From Hermatobates lingyangjiaoensis (lineage: Eukaryota; Arthropoda; Insecta; Hemiptera; Hermatobatidae), in assembly GCA_026182355.1 (NCBI GenBank), contig JAPFBL010000574.1:97031-161030 (forward strand): a stretch of DNA of 64,000 nt, given 5' to 3'. Shown piece by piece: positions 1 through 12,654 of the stretch. Below the pieces are notes generated by a model. The model ran no database searches and was not told the origin of the DNA. It saw only the letters and a program-made list of their open reading frames with translations. Position numbers and translations under genes: made by a program. Within the stretch, counting starts at the first letter, position 1; the number at the start of each line of letters is the position of its first letter.

Positions 1-1592
1 CTTTAATAGGTAGATAAGTTAATAGAAGATAGGTTAGTGGTGTAACTAACCACCATCTGCTTGTATGAAAATTATACTTGTATGTAATGTTTGCTTAAAT
101 AATTCATCTTGCTAGTTTATTACTATAATTAAAAATATTTGCACAGCAAGTAACCTAAGATTCCTATTGATATGTACTTGTGCTTGCTTCAACATTAGAA
201 TACAACTGACTTAGAATAGACTAGTATGTTACTACTAAGGAATCAGTAACCTCATGCATATGAAACATTTTAGTTATATATATTATTAATTTTATACACC
301 TTACAAAATAATTCTAAGATATCAATATTCTTTTCAACGAATTTTTCTTAAGTGACTACTAGACACTTAATTGTTACGGTTTTTATATAACAAGACACTA
401 ACCAGACAGAGAATGTGTATCAATATTTCTTCCAACTCTGCACAAACTAAACAGATCTAACATGGTGCTAAATCATTGAAAAATAATCATTATTTTCTTC
501 TTGTTATCCTGTAAAGAGTAGCATCTAAGTACCCTTTGTTCCTTCATCATTATCAAATACTATAAATCATTCTAGAAATTTCATTTGACCTGATTTTTAT
601 TTTTTCATTTGGATATTATTTTACAAGAGGTTTCTGTATATCTTCTCTAGACTATTGAGTGAATATTGAAAGCTAGTTATAGAAAAAATTATTGTATGAT
701 TTTTGGATTAATGTTTAAGTTAAAATCGAATAAGTTGAATAGGCTGATTTGTCTTAATTAATTGAACGCCAAAGAAAACAGAAATGAAACCTTCTCAGAA
801 TCGTAAGAGTAAGGACATATTAATTAGATTTTGAATCTCATTGTTTGTAAAATATATTTATAAATCCATCTGCAAGTACAAGTATTTAGCATGTTTAATG
901 TTGATACAGGGTGTCTTCAGTGCATTCAAGATAATATGACATAGTTATAGTTAATGATGAGTTAACAGATACACCCAAGTCTTTAATTATGTCTCCTATC
1001 TCAAGTGGTTAATTTCAGTTCCAAACTCTTCCCAACAGTTTCTGTAACCATTGACTATCACGGTTAATTCAAAGAAGTTAAAAGAGAAAGTTGTTAATGA
1101 CGTTCTAATATAAGTATTTATTTTTATAGCTTCAGGGATTCTAGTTGGTATAAATTTCGAATATGTTGGTTTCAGATTGATCAAGCTATTAATGGAAAGG
1201 TGAACCAAGTGAAAGAAGTAACCGACTCAAGTGTAATACATCACCTAAGACCTACTTCGCCGAGCCTTTCAGCCCTTAAGTAGCGACTGGCAACCTAGTA
1301 GTACCATCGACCTTGAGAAACTCCAGCAAACTATCATATCCGGCTCAACACACACGCTTCCTTAAGTTTCTGTTTTTTTTTTTCTAAACAAAAACAAGAA
1401 TTAGGATAAGTACAAGAATAATTATGATTCATCACGCTTAAAATAAACTTCAAATACAAACTAAGAACAAACCTCTCATATTATTCTAATTTCTTTGATA
1501 AATTAGAAATTGAAAACACTATTCACATCTTCATGATAACTAGTTAAACTACTGAAGCATGTCAACTTGGAAAAGATAATATAAATCTAGAT
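1..1592. other. AT-rich intergenic DNA, no gene seen
   Basis: Short open frames here have no recognisable domain and are interrupted by stops. A patch of about 140 bases near 1225-1365 is richer in G and C than its surroundings, but it carries no convincing reading frame, tRNA fold or terminal repeat that I can identify. Confidence 0.5.
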
Positions 1593-3087
1593 TAGTGGTT
1601 CTCAACCATTTTTTATCCATGGACCTTTTTTCCCTTCTTTTGTTCTTGGTGAAACCTTTCATGACTATTCGACATAAGAACAAGTTTCTATTTTTCAAGA
1701 ATACAAATTTTAATTTTAAGGTTTTAACTATCAAAGAAATAGTATATATTAGGTTTTATTATTAAATTGAAACTAATTTAATACAAATAAACTATTCCAC
1801 AATTATAATAATAATGATGATCATAACACCTAGCAATAATAATAATAACTAGCTGATCTACCCGGCTTTACCCGGGAAACAATTTAATTTCAACTCTAAT
1901 AATAAATTACATATAACGAAAACAATTTAAATTTTCTATAGTTCCGTTACACTTAACTTTTTTGAGATAAACGAAATTAATACAGAATTAAAATTATAGA
2001 TTACGCAAAAAATATATAATCTAACAGTGATTATAAATTTCACACATTGTCTAATAATATTGGAAGTTGATAGATTAGATTAAACAAATAATAAAAAGAA
2101 TATTTTTTGCCGAACAATACATCAAGAAATTTGAAAGAAGTCTAAGCTCATTAAATGTGATATGTCTTATCTGTTAAATATGATACGAATTTTAAACCCC
2201 CAAATCGTTTCAATTAGGAACCAGTTAGTTGAAGAGGCTAAACCATATCACATTACATTTCATTCAATGATTTCAATTTGAAGACTTCACACAGTTTTAA
2301 ATGTCCAATTAAAATTATATCAGTAAACAAAATTGTCTCTTAAAAGTTTGAATAACAATATTTTGATGAAATATTATTTGTTTATGAAGAAGCATTGTAT
2401 CGAAAAAATAATTGAACAAAGCATATGGAAATATTATCACAAAGAATAACCTACCTGCGGTTGCCATTTCCAATTAAAGTCAAAATGTAAACAAACAGGT
2501 TATACAGCAAACCTTATCTATTATAGGGCCCTAGGGGGCCTGGGTTAGGCTGCCCCCCAGAGTTTAATAGCCTAAAACCACCCCAAGACCTATAGAAAGT
2601 ACCTTGCAAAAGAATTTTTGAAAAGGTCCATTGTAGGCCGAATGCATAAGGTACAAACATACATACAGAGCCACGAAGAGAATTTATATATAGATCATAA
2701 TAATCATAATTATGTTGTTGTAATTTCAATAGCACAATATTTCTTCTGAAGAGAACATTCACTTTAGTTATGATGCCCTTTGTAAATAGCTTACAATATA
2801 TTGTGTAGACTTTAGATCAGGGTCTACTTTGTCACAATGTCATACCCTCACACCCTCTTCTTCCTAAGACTATCTTTTTCGAAAAGTATATTTTAAATAA
2901 TGTGAAATATTACAAAAAGTCGCTTCATTTTTTCTTTATTAGCATATATATTTATAAATTTACATGGACTATGTTCATAAACCTAGAAAGCTTTCCTTTC
3001 TCTGTAGACTTACAGTATCACGATTCACCCCCTGAAAACTTAAAAGTCAACCCTAGAGGTGAATTTCACCCCCATTGAGAACCCTTG
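1593..3087. mobile_element. hAT-like non-autonomous DNA element
   Basis: The left end reads TAGTGGTTCTCAA and the right end is the inverse of CAAGGGTTCTCAA, a terminal pair typical of hAT elements. The flanks are ATCTAGAT (left) and CTCTAGAT (right), a 7/8 match to an 8-bp target duplication. The inner right end has a C-rich motif (GAATTTCACCCCC) that recurs in the shorter element at 18796-19131, so the two are one family. No transposase frame survives. A Helitron-type terminus lies inside it near 1849, so the interior is composite. Confidence 0.6.
1849..1900 (-). mobile_element. Helitron-like 3' terminus (remnant)
   Basis: On the minus strand the sequence runs CCCGGGTAAAGCCGGG, then TAGATCAG, and ends in CTAG followed by T. 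A short GC hairpin near a CTAG end, inserted before T, is the known signature of Helitron 3' ends. A related but degraded end is seen at about 17620-17642. The matching 5' end was not located. Confidence 0.45.
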
Positions 3088-3147
3088 CTCTAGATGAGTT
3101 AGATTTGTGTGGCTGACATGACCACTATGTTGTAGCAGCAAGCGTGA

Positions 3148-3330
3148 GCACTGGAGTCTGCCGCGTCCTACCCATCGCCCAATCTTCAGCAGAACTATGT
3201 CCGTCCTCAACAACCTCAACTTTCGCATTACTCCTCTGTGACACAGTACCAAACCAGTACCAGCTACCTGCAACTGCAGCCTTATTACCTGAGAAAAAAT
3301 TCTACAGTTTCCAACAAGATTATTCTTTAG
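3148..3330 (+). pseudogene. Possible exon or retro-fragment, Q/S/Y-rich
   Basis: This frame is open for 60 codons from just after a TGA at 3145 to TAG at 3328. It reads as a Gln/Ser/Tyr/Pro-rich peptide including SAASYPSPNLQQNYVRPQQ and SVTQYQTSTSYLQLQPYYL. Local base composition is balanced, unlike the AT-rich surroundings, and the peptide resembles low-complexity activation regions of animal transcription factors. There is no initiator Met in frame and no strong splice acceptor. It could be a terminal exon, a captured gene piece or chance. No family is assigned. Confidence 0.28.
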
Positions 3331-3697
3331 TCAAAATAGGCTAGGCATAAAAACTTTTCAGGGAATTGAAAAAGAAATGCGAGCTCCTCCCAATCCCTAT
3401 CAAAATTTTTAACCCCAAACACTGAAGAAGACGCCGAGGCTCATCAAGTTTATTTTTCTCTGGGGAGAAAAATAAGCAACCTTAAAGTAAGTCTCATTTT
3501 CTTTATTTTTTTGATGATTATTTTTACCGTATTGTATTTGATTTAGTTAAAATATTTCTCGAATATTTGTATACAGTGTGCTTTCAGCTATTTTAAGAAT
3601 TAAGAGCTCCCCAACTTCAAGGAGTTTCAGAACCTGTATACTAGAAACACAGCAAAGACTTTTCAGGTATAATGATCTTCATAAGAATATACAATAT

Positions 3698-3733
3698 ACA
3701 AGCTTTCAGCTCGCATCAGTCATCATCAGGTAA
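3698..3733 (-). ncRNA. Hammerhead-like motif, AGCT palindrome, degraded
   Basis: The minus strand has CTGATGA, an extra T, a poor stem II, then GAA-AGCT-T-G. The palindrome AGCT and a non-G base after it match the other AGCT-type copies at 27083 and 40990. Stem II is mismatched, so cleavage is doubtful. Confidence 0.45.
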
Positions 3734-4100
3734 AAAACGATAAACTAAAATGGTAAACAAAACAAATGCTACGGTACTAAAAGCGGTTAACAACTAACTT
3801 TGATGGAAATAACAAAATACGCGGAAGGGAGGAAGGAGTAAGTAGGAGGGCCAGTGTAGGCATGCAGGGCACTGAACCCAACTACCTGCGCATCCCTACA
3901 CCTACCTCTCTTCTTAATTTATAGTTTGTATCAAAATTTTTTGAACTAGGTATTACATTAAGGTCACTGTTTTGAATATTTAAAGCAAATAGTTGAATGT
4001 GATTCACAAGTCAAGGTGGTTCATCTTCTACATAAAGTTACTAATTACCTCCGTAATGTTAATATTAATATCAGTTGAAACACTGTTTACATGTTCCGAA
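3734..4100. other. No gene seen
   Basis: Mixed-composition intergenic DNA downstream of a degraded hammerhead-like motif. I see no open frame or terminal repeats. Confidence 0.4.
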
Positions 4101-4808
4101 CAGTGGTGTAGTTACTATTCTTGCCGTCCGAGGCGCTGATACGATTCCCTGGCCGTTGATAATCCGTTAACGTTCAAACTTCCAGAAAGTTTTCAAAATA
4201 TTTATTTTCATGGTATTACAATCGAGGATCTAATTTTAGACTGCTGTTACTAGTCCTAGACTTTCATCTTATTACAGTACTCATATACACAATCAAAGAA
4301 AACAAACGATTTTTCAAAACAAAAATGTAAAATAAAATTTAAAAAAAAAATTGTTAAATTCAATTACTGGCTATGCGAAAAAAAAATATACTAAACTTTC
4401 CAACCCCTTTAAATAACTTTTTAATAAATTGATTTGGTTGAACCAGTGGGTTCCATTCTTTACTCATGTGCAGGTAAGTTATTGTGTAATCCCTTACTAA
4501 ATATGCTTGTTACGCAAAATATGCGTAGTTGTATATTTGTAAATAAAGATATTAAAAAAAAATTTTCAGTTTGCAAATGTTACAGTTGAAAAATCCGTTC
4601 AAAAACAATATTACATATAAAAAACATAAAAAAATTACGACCTTAAAAACTTATTTTGGTATAAAAATTTCCGATTTTTCGTTAGCTTTTTATTATTTTA
4701 ATTTTTTTTTCTATTTTCTATTTTTACCCCCTCAAAATGTCACACTATGACACGTGCCGCACGAAGTATACCCCCCCCCCCCACGCCCTACTCCTTGCTA
4801 TGCCACTG
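4101..4808. mobile_element. Terminal-inverted-repeat MITE, hAT-like
   Basis: The left end is CAGTGGTGTAG and the right end is the inverse of CAGTGGCATAG. Flanks GTTCCGAA and GTTTCTGA are similar but imperfect 8-mers. The interior is AT-rich, without a transposase frame, and includes a run of 14 C near 4770. This fits a small non-autonomous hAT-type element, but the target duplication is weak. Confidence 0.42.
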
Positions 4809-5361
4809 GTTTCTGACATTTTTAACGAGAAAGCAGAGGAAAGTTAATAATTTGTATGTTCCTACAATAAACCTATTACAGATAATTTATTTATAGCAAT
4901 AAAAAAAAACTCAAAATGAAATAATTTTTTTCAAAAAAAATTCTTAATAACTATTTGTTTTCATGGTAAATTTTAATATTTGTTGAATCTTATAGATACG
5001 TAATTTGTTTTTGCATTTCATAAAAATCATACTAGTTTAAAAAAATAAAATAGAGAAAATGGCTTTTCTTGATTTAATATGACACAATTGAATTTAACTT
5101 TAAATGTCATTTTGGTATGAAATATAAAGACAAATCCGATTTCTTCTGCAAATAGAGTTTAACTCATTTAAAGCAACAGTCCTGGTCAATCACTTGCCGT
5201 TCTTAACTTTTCCTCGCCTTGGCTTCTTTTCATTTCATAAATGAGAATATTTCATTTGAAGAAATTACAACTCTTTAACATTTTATCCAATCCCATCCCT
5301 ATTAAATGTAAATTTTTAATTAACTTCTGTTTTGAATCAAGAATATTAAAACTATGAATTT

Positions 5362-5466
5362 AGTAGAATAATGGTCCTTAATTGGTAATTAAAGGGGGGG
5401 TAATTATTGTAATTACCTAATTATTAAGCATGACGTAAACAATGGAGTGGGGGGTAGATGATCTTC
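5362..5466 (+). repeat. Direct repeat copy 1
   Basis: About 100 bases beginning GTAGAATAATGGTCCTTAAT and ending in GTAGATGATCTTC recur almost unchanged at 6458-6561. The copies differ mainly in G-run length and one C/T. The unit contains a small inverted repeat around GGTAATTA and TAATTACC. Confidence 0.7.
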
Positions 5467-6457
5467 CTCTCGTTTGGAATTCAGCTAATTACGAAGGCTA
5501 TTATCGAAAAAAATTCTCAATCCATCCTCATATAACGCACATCTTTTTTAACGAATTTCCCAAAATTTTGAATTGTTTAAGTGTGCTTCCTTTTGCGTGT
5601 TGTTCATTTTTGAACACGTATTGTTTCCAGTTTGGATGACCTTTCCGATTTTATAGCCAGTCATGTAGACCATACACAAAATATGAAAATATGTAAAATA
5701 AGTTAAGGAAACTTGAAGAAAAAAATCCGTTACAATATCTTAAAATTGATTGTTTTACGATTGTTACTCACAGATTAAAAAAAAATACAAAGGCAATATT
5801 TATAAAGCAATATTTAATTCCTTGTTTGAATATTTAATTCAATGTTCTACTTTTAAGTATCTAATTACTTATTCTTCAACAGAAAAATCTATCTAGTCAT
5901 CTTATTTCAGTCAAAAAAAGATGATAATAATCTCGTCTCTCATTTCACATTCAAATTAACGCAACAACCTCGATATAATCACATCATTAAAATTCCTAAA
6001 TTCGAACTAAATATAAAATAATGAATTCGCACTTTGTTGCTATAATTAAACCTTTAATGAAGATCTCTTTTAATTTATTTTGTCAAGTAACTTTTTGTTA
6101 AGTTTTATTTGGGGGTGGGAGGGGGGGGAAGGACGCTAATTACTCTTTACTAATTACAGTTGAGTTGAGACCTCGATAATAGGTTGGGAGTTTACGGGGA
6201 AAAAAAGTTTCAATTATGTTCAAAGTAAGTGAAAAACCGTTTAGTTTGATAGTTTTACTAGCATATGAATGCGTCTTTGAAGAATATTCTACAAAAATTA
6301 TAAGATGATAAGTGGCATTCCAAAATATTATTAGAAATGATAGAATAGTAGAAAATATCATGACGAGTACAATCCATGACTGTAATTAGATCTGGAGTTT
6401 CTTTTACGTTTTGCAGCTTTAGATACTGAGTTCAGATTTAATTTGAGTTTATTTTAG
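5467..6457. other. Spacer between the two direct repeats, no gene
   Basis: AT-rich DNA with a short G run near 6112-6128. I found no coding signal and no terminal repeats. It may have been duplicated or inserted together with the bordering 100-bp repeat. Confidence 0.4.
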
Positions 6458-6561
6458 TAGAATAATGGTCCTTAATTGGTAATTAAAAGGGGATAATTAT
6501 TGTAATTACCTAATTATTAAGCATGACGTAAATAATGGAGTGGGGGGGTAGATGATCTTCA
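6458..6561 (+). repeat. Direct repeat copy 2
   Basis: Second copy of the 5362-5466 unit. It runs directly into a PLE-type fragment containing a degraded hammerhead motif at 6614. Confidence 0.7.
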
Positions 6562-6613
6562 TAGTCCTTCGACTTCGGGAGATCTCTCTCACTTCGCCCT
6601 CTCTTCTAGTTTT

Positions 6614-6650
6614 CTCCTGATGACGAACATAGTTCAAAATTTGAATTTAT
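6614..6650 (+). ncRNA. Degraded hammerhead-like motif (GAAC/GTTC stem II)
   Basis: CTGATGA-C-GAAC-ata-GTTC is present, but the next bases are AAAATT rather than GAAATAT, so the essential G of the GAA box is lost. It is a decayed relative of the motif at 60655, and the flanks (TCTCTTCTAG upstream, TTTTTTCTGTGT downstream) match that locus. Confidence 0.5.
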
Positions 6651-9600
6651 AAGTGTGTATTTTATCGTTTTTTCTGTGTTGTGTTTTGTGTAATTTAAAG
6701 TTTTTATACTCCATGTTAACCGGTTCTTCAATTTACTATTGATTTATTTTAGGCATACTTCTTTAGTACGCGGGTAGGTAGGACTCACTTTTTTAAAGCA
6801 AGTAAGTTATGATAAACGCAAAATGAAATTAAAATCAATTAACAATACCTACTTGTTATAGTATCAGACACCTAAAAATACCTGTATATTTTTATTTTCG
6901 CTATGTACCGGAGTACCTGCTATTATATATTGACCCTGCTTGTTTATTAACATTAAACTAACCCGTTCTTTACTCACCTCTGTGGTTCTGACAGTTTTTG
7001 GTATTTAATTATTATTTAACTTTAGTTTTTGATTTTAATAATGAAAATAAATTTAAAAGAATAAAACATATCAAATGTTAAAGAGAAAAAAACTTACTAG
7101 TTTAGAATTCTTACAGATTGAGAATATATATATATGTACACACACACGCAAATGACTAATTAATTTTCACAACTTATTTCCCAGAACCTAGAAGATATCT
7201 AAAACATGTATTTCCATTGAAAACTGGATTTCAAAATTTTTAGCCCCATATGCAATACTCTCAATTTTCTATATAGAAAATAAAACATAGAGAATATCAT
7301 TTTGCTTATGACTTATATGAGATTTTTTTTTTTAGTTTATTTAAACAAAAATTAAGACTCAAAAGCAACGTGTTTGTTTAAATTTTTTTGCACGAGTTGA
7401 ATAAAAACGTCCGTGTGCATAACTAACATTGGAAGCACTCCATCTGTATAGGCACAGCTGTGCTTCTGAAGTAGCCGCGCATGCGTACTCAATGTTAATA
7501 AACTCAAAGTAATTAATTTACGAGCTAGCGTTTTTTTTTAAAACTTTTTTGTGTCACTGAAATTGAATACTATTAATATGACTCACATATATTAATTTTT
7601 CATAATTGCAAAAAGCAGTATGACCTTGAACAAATAGTGCAAGATGACACGCAAATTATATTTATCTCATTATAAATGAAAGCCAATTATTTATAATTAT
7701 AAATAATTACTAATAAATAAATAATTATATTATACAACAGGCACTATTGTATAATTTTAATTTTAACTAGCTAACTCTACAAACTTCGTACGGTATATCA
7801 ATTAGTGAATACCGTGTTAACTTTAGTTTAAGCTTAATTTGGTATTTAATTATTAACATAATAGCTATCTTGACGCTGTAGCGTTTTATCTATACATATA
7901 TTCAATTCGAACAGAAATAAAAACTAAAATAAAAAATCTAGAGTGGCCTACACTCAACTTTTTTATAAGTAAACAAAATATCAAACTCGTAAACAACCGA
8001 CTTATTTTTGTTTGATTTGTCAAACATTTGTTTGACAACCAAACCATTCATGAAATATATCAGAATATAAATATTGATTGTGTTTAATTTTTTACGATTA
8101 ATAATTTTATTCTCTTAACATATCAATCTTAAATTATAAGAGCATTTGAAAATTTTTATTATTAAACCTCTAAATAGCAATTTTATTTTACTTAAAAAAT
8201 GTCTAAGTCAATGTAAACAATGTATATAAATCCGGTCGAAATGGCAGGTGATTCATTATTCCAAAAGAGAATTTCAGTTTTTGAGATACTTATATTACTC
8301 TATACAACAATCTGAATTTTATGAATGTTTTTTACAAATTGCTAATCTTGGTTTCAATTTTTTAACAAAATTTCAATGTTATCGGTTAAAAAAACGTGTT
8401 TTGAATTCGTAAAAAGGCATTATAAATCCCTTTCTTATTAGCAAATGCTAATTAGAGAATGTAGTGGTGTTTAATTATGGTGACTTTGATTTGTAGCTGT
8501 AATTTAATTACAGTAATTATATATGCCTAATTATCAATATTATGAAAGAGTGTGACACACGTAGTTACTAACGCATTAATATATACGATTGGAAAATACT
8601 TTACAACAAACGTAAATTAATTAAACTTTTAATGGAAATTTTCAAAATGGAGGGAGTTGTAGAAACCAGAATGCATTAGTATTAGTGAGAAATTATTTTT
8701 ATTATTATTGGAGGGTGACTATAGTACTGGGTCCTAAGAACTCTTGTACTAATCCCCTTTTGTACTAAAGTACCCCAGTTTGCTTCAGCACCTCCAAGAA
8801 GTTCAGCACTTTTGTTGGGTCTAACGGTAAAAGTTCTTCATAGTTTTATTGAGTGTCCTGAAGCAGCCAGCAGGTGCAACGGTGTTTCTTCCTCTTCTTT
8901 ACAGAAGAAATGGATTCCAAGAATCTTGAACAAGGCAGACAGATTCTAAGTCAAAATTTCATACACTATAGACTAAAAACCCTAAGGCACATTGGATTTA
9001 TTTGCACACTAGGCCTTAGGCATTCTTCAAGGTTTAGAGTCTCAGATAAGTCAAGCATGAAGATATAAGACGGCTAAAGATTAATTATGATTTAGCAAAA
9101 TATTAAGTGCTTTTACAGGTAGTACCTGCATTGCGGAAATGATAAAATAACCTTGACTGCGTATCTTTTGAATATTAGACTTCTTAATGACTTTATACTT
9201 GAATTATCATTACACGTAGCGTTTAAAAAACACTTGCTACATCATTATAGAACTTTAAAATCAATTAGAACTATAACAAATTTGAGTGTAGACTAATCCA
9301 GATAGTTTTCAATTATATTAAATAATTTTGTGTTATTCTTAGAATTTTTTTTATAAGTACGAGTATAATTTCATTTTTTTTTAAACTTATTTTATGATCA
9401 ATTAATTATTCCTTATCTCATGCAGATCAAAATAAGGTCATTTAAGGTTTTAATGACTTGTAATTTGGAGTTGTTCTATAAATAAGTCAATATATGGTAT
9501 CTTGTTTATATTCAAGAACTAAAAATTTTACTTGTAGAATTACTTAATATGAATTAAAAGATATTCGTATATATCCTGGATAGAATCCTACTCGTAGGTT

Positions 9601-10030
9601 GAAGGTCATGATTATTTTCAGTGGGTCATTTTCTTAAAATAGACTTAAGAGGTAGGTATGAACGCCCCTCGTAGGGCTGGCAGTAACGGGAATTGGAACT
9701 ACCTTGGGTCCCTGCTCTCTAGGTATACCCAACTATTCGCTTCCATTCATTGGCAAACCTCCAGCATCTTACTTCAAAAATAAGAAGTTGAAAATAATAT
9801 GTCATAAAAATCAAACCTGTTTCGATATTATTAAGATACAAATCTGTTAAATGAATGACGAAGCATAAAATTAAAAAAACTTAAGTTTTTAGAATTTGTT
9901 TTACAAAAAAATTTTTTTTTAAATTTTTAAAGACTAGCTAGAGTCTGTAGTTGAATTTCATGTTGTTTATTGTTAAATTGTTTTTGAATTTGTTGCGTAA
10001 AGAGATGTGGATGTGCTTGTTAACCATTGA
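6651..10030. other. Long AT-rich stretch, no confident gene
   Basis: Mostly AT-rich intergenic DNA. A patch at about 8700-9068 has balanced composition, a pyrimidine tract ending in TTTACAG near 8902 and a 64-codon open frame, but no recognised domain. A second short patch is at 9640-9770. Neither is strong enough to call a gene. Confidence 0.4.
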
Positions 10031-10108
10031 GAGGGGCCAGGTAACGTACTCTTCTTTGAAATGGTAGGACTGAGGTTCGATCCTCACCTAGCCCTCGATA
10101 TATTCACT
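10031..10108 (+). mobile_element. tRNA-derived SINE, truncated and diverged
   Basis: The tRNA-like head is recognisable: GGGGCCAG near the start, GGTTCGATCCTCACCTAGCC as the B-box region, and CCTCGAT after it. The A-box region is damaged and the tRNA-unrelated body is missing. It belongs to the SINE family seen complete at 46247-46571 and 47103-47433. Confidence 0.6.
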
Positions 10109-10477
10109 ATACTAGACTATATTAGACTCGTCTTATACTAGTATTGAATATGTTCACTTTGCATTTGGTCAATGAGACAATTGTGTTTCATACGCAATCA
10201 TCAATATCTTGACGTTTCAATTCTATAAATTTTCAAAAACTTCTATATATAGTGTGACATAAATATCTTGTAACTTATTCGTTTAATTCAAGAAAGACAA
10301 ATATACAAAGAACTTAACAGTAAAAAAAAACCAGAATCCTTTCAAAACAGTGCACAACAACATTGTTTAACCTGGGAGGCTACATAATTTCTAGTAAAAG
10401 AAATGAAAAATGGCACTGTTCATGGAAGATACGAAAAGGAGATAGGTAAAGAAACAACACCGTCAACCTCTCTGACG

Positions 10478-10770
<293 letters not shown>

Positions 10771-11260
10771 TAACAGACAGCAATAAATATTTACATGATA
10801 AATCTCATCCCTAAGGTTAGCTCACATTGAACTTCTGCTCTGAACCCCATAGATATTCAAATGAGTCTATCGTCCACATCAACCAGCAGTCCTGATCATC
10901 AGATCATCAGATTCGTTTGTGTTATTCATCAAATCAACAAAACAAACCAAACTTCAACCAAGTTTCCCTGAATTTGAATTCCATGATTCGTTAAAATATT
11001 TACATTTTTTTTATTTATTAATTTAAATTACTATTTTTTTTTCTATCCAGTATTGAGAATTATAGTATAGTTGAATATTCATACACTTAACTAAACATTA
11101 ACTTGGTTTGACTTTTAATGTCTACAATTTTACAATTTTTTTTTGTATAAATTCCTAGTCTTCTATTCAATTTTTTTCATTATAATAAATGAAAATGAAA
11201 TTTTCAAAAATGAAAGTAAAATTTCATTGTTTTTTGATAAGTCGCTTATAACAAACATAA

Positions 11261-11524
11261 TGTTTAACAGAACAGGGTCATGAACCGGATAGTTTAGAAA
11301 ATTCAATGTCCTTAATAAAAACAGGACAGAAAGGTAAAAGACTTAACGTAACTGAAGAATTAGAAATATTTAAACATAAAGAATCGGGTAATCTAATAAA
11401 CGAACAAGTAAATCTTCAAAGCGACACACTATTTAAACCCTTAAAGAAAATAAAACGACGACTTGACAGACATGACAAAGACGAAAATAATAGTAAAAGA
11501 ATTACACTAAATAATAATAACTAA
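11261..11524 (+). pseudogene. PLE GIY-YIG endonuclease C-terminal fragment
   Basis: An open stretch of about 87 codons ending at a TAA contains RLNVTEELEIFKHKES followed by NLINEQVNLQSDTLF. A glutamate-rich helix with the E-x-E-I-K pattern, followed by LxNxQ and then LF, is typical of the tail of Penelope-like GIY-YIG endonuclease domains. The GIY and YIG motifs themselves are missing upstream, where stops occur. A hammerhead-like motif follows 120 bases downstream, the order expected for the 3' end of a PLE. I am fairly confident of the family, less so of the exact boundaries. Confidence 0.6.
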
Positions 11525-11644
11525 TATAATAATAAAATAAATAAAAATAAAGTGGTGGTAAATTAAGTAACTAATAAAATCTAGGCAGCATTGGGATAGT
11601 AGGTACGTTATATAAACAGATAGGTAGGATTCAGTAGATCAGTT

Positions 11645-11681
11645 CGTGTTGAAGATGGGTGACACCCGAAACCGGTCCGAC
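11645..11681 (+). ncRNA. Hammerhead-like motif, ACCGGT palindrome
   Basis: TTGAAGA-T, stem II GGGT-gac-ACCC, then GAA-ACCGGT-C. It lies just downstream of a PLE endonuclease tail. The first core base is T instead of C, and the other copy of this family (47844-47884) shares that change. The downstream sequence (GCTACGGCAGTAATGTAC) recurs near 42785-42810. Confidence 0.6.
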
Positions 11682-12258
11682 AGCTACGGCAGTAATGTAC
11701 AAGGTAAGACGGTAGATTTTATGTTTAATATTAATAATTATTAATTAAGTTATACTTACAAATTTCTCCAGCTGAATTATTACTAAAATACATTTCTAAT
11801 TTTAACCTGACAAATTAAATTAATTATCTAAGTAATTTAATCATTTCAAAACATCAAAGGATCTTAAACACATTAAGTTATTTGAGAAAACACTTTGATC
11901 AGTAAGACAACTACGGCGCTTCTATCCACAGGTTCATTATCAACGACCGCACGATTTAAATATTTCGCCTTAGCGAGTGATGAAAGAGAATTTATTTCTT
12001 CAATGGGATCAGAAACACCATTAAAGTTAAACAGCAAACAATGTTTATGAATAGTAGAAAAGAAAAAGTTAACATCGGAAAAACACATACACATTTATGT
12101 ATACAAATAAACTTACTTCTAAGTGTGTAGAAAAAAAATAGAGCGGTGTCCATTTTACTAGATGTAATCGTATTATCTAATTCATAGACAATTAATTTAA
12201 TTCTATTGGGGGGATTAAAAATGACGTCTCCACACAAAAAAAAATTAAAAGGAAAACT

Positions 12259-12297
12259 AACAACGCGTTTCGAACACTTAGTGTTCTTCTTCAGGTT
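12259..12297 (-). ncRNA. Hammerhead-like motif, ACGCGT palindrome
   Basis: On the minus strand: AAC-CTGAAGA-A, stem II GAACAC-taa-GTGTTC, GAA-ACGCGT-T, then GTT. Bases GTT after the predicted cleavage position pair with AAC before the box (stem I, 3 bp). All core positions are intact apart from the extra base after CTGAAGA. Confidence 0.7.
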
Positions 12298-12303
12298 TAC
12301 ATC

Positions 12304-12338
<35 letters not shown>

Positions 12339-12371
12339 CAAATTCAATAATATATCAACCGTTGGATAGAA

Positions 12372-12463
12372 TAGGTGTATAATGTGTAATCGGGATTCGG
12401 TCCATTTTCCATATGGACCGAAATGTGGAAAATTGACCGAATCCCGATTACATTATACACCTA
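12372..12463. repeat. Inverted repeat of a PLE terminal fragment
   Basis: Two arms of the sequence TAATCGGGATTCGGTC meet head to head around CATATGG. The same sequence borders the inverted element at 52558-52880. It is flanked by (TA)n on both sides. Confidence 0.7.
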
Positions 12464-12556
12464 ATATATATATATATATATATATATAAAAAGATTTCAC
12501 ATAAACACGTGAAACAACAATCAATGATCAAACCACAATAAGGAATGGGAAAACAA

Positions 12557-12599
12557 GACTAAGATCTTTCAACCGTAACAAGCGGTCTTCGTCAGAGTC
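12557..12599 (-). ncRNA. Hammerhead-like motif, AGATCT palindrome
   Basis: The minus strand reads GACT-CTGACGA-A, stem II GACCG-cttgtta-CGGTT, GAA-AGATCT-T, AGTC. Stem I is the perfect pair GACT/AGTC. This is the most abundant family in the window. The locus is a hairpin: the TTGTGGTTTGATCATTGAT tail occurs in both orientations. Confidence 0.75.
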
Positions 12600-12654
12600 A
12601 AAAACCCAAACTTATTGTGGTTTGATCATTGATATATATATATATATATATATA

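Noticed and set aside
8874..9068. 64-codon frame after a pyrimidine-rich TTTACAG
   Set aside because: The splice-acceptor look is suggestive, but the peptide has no recognisable domain and no donor or neighbouring exon was found.
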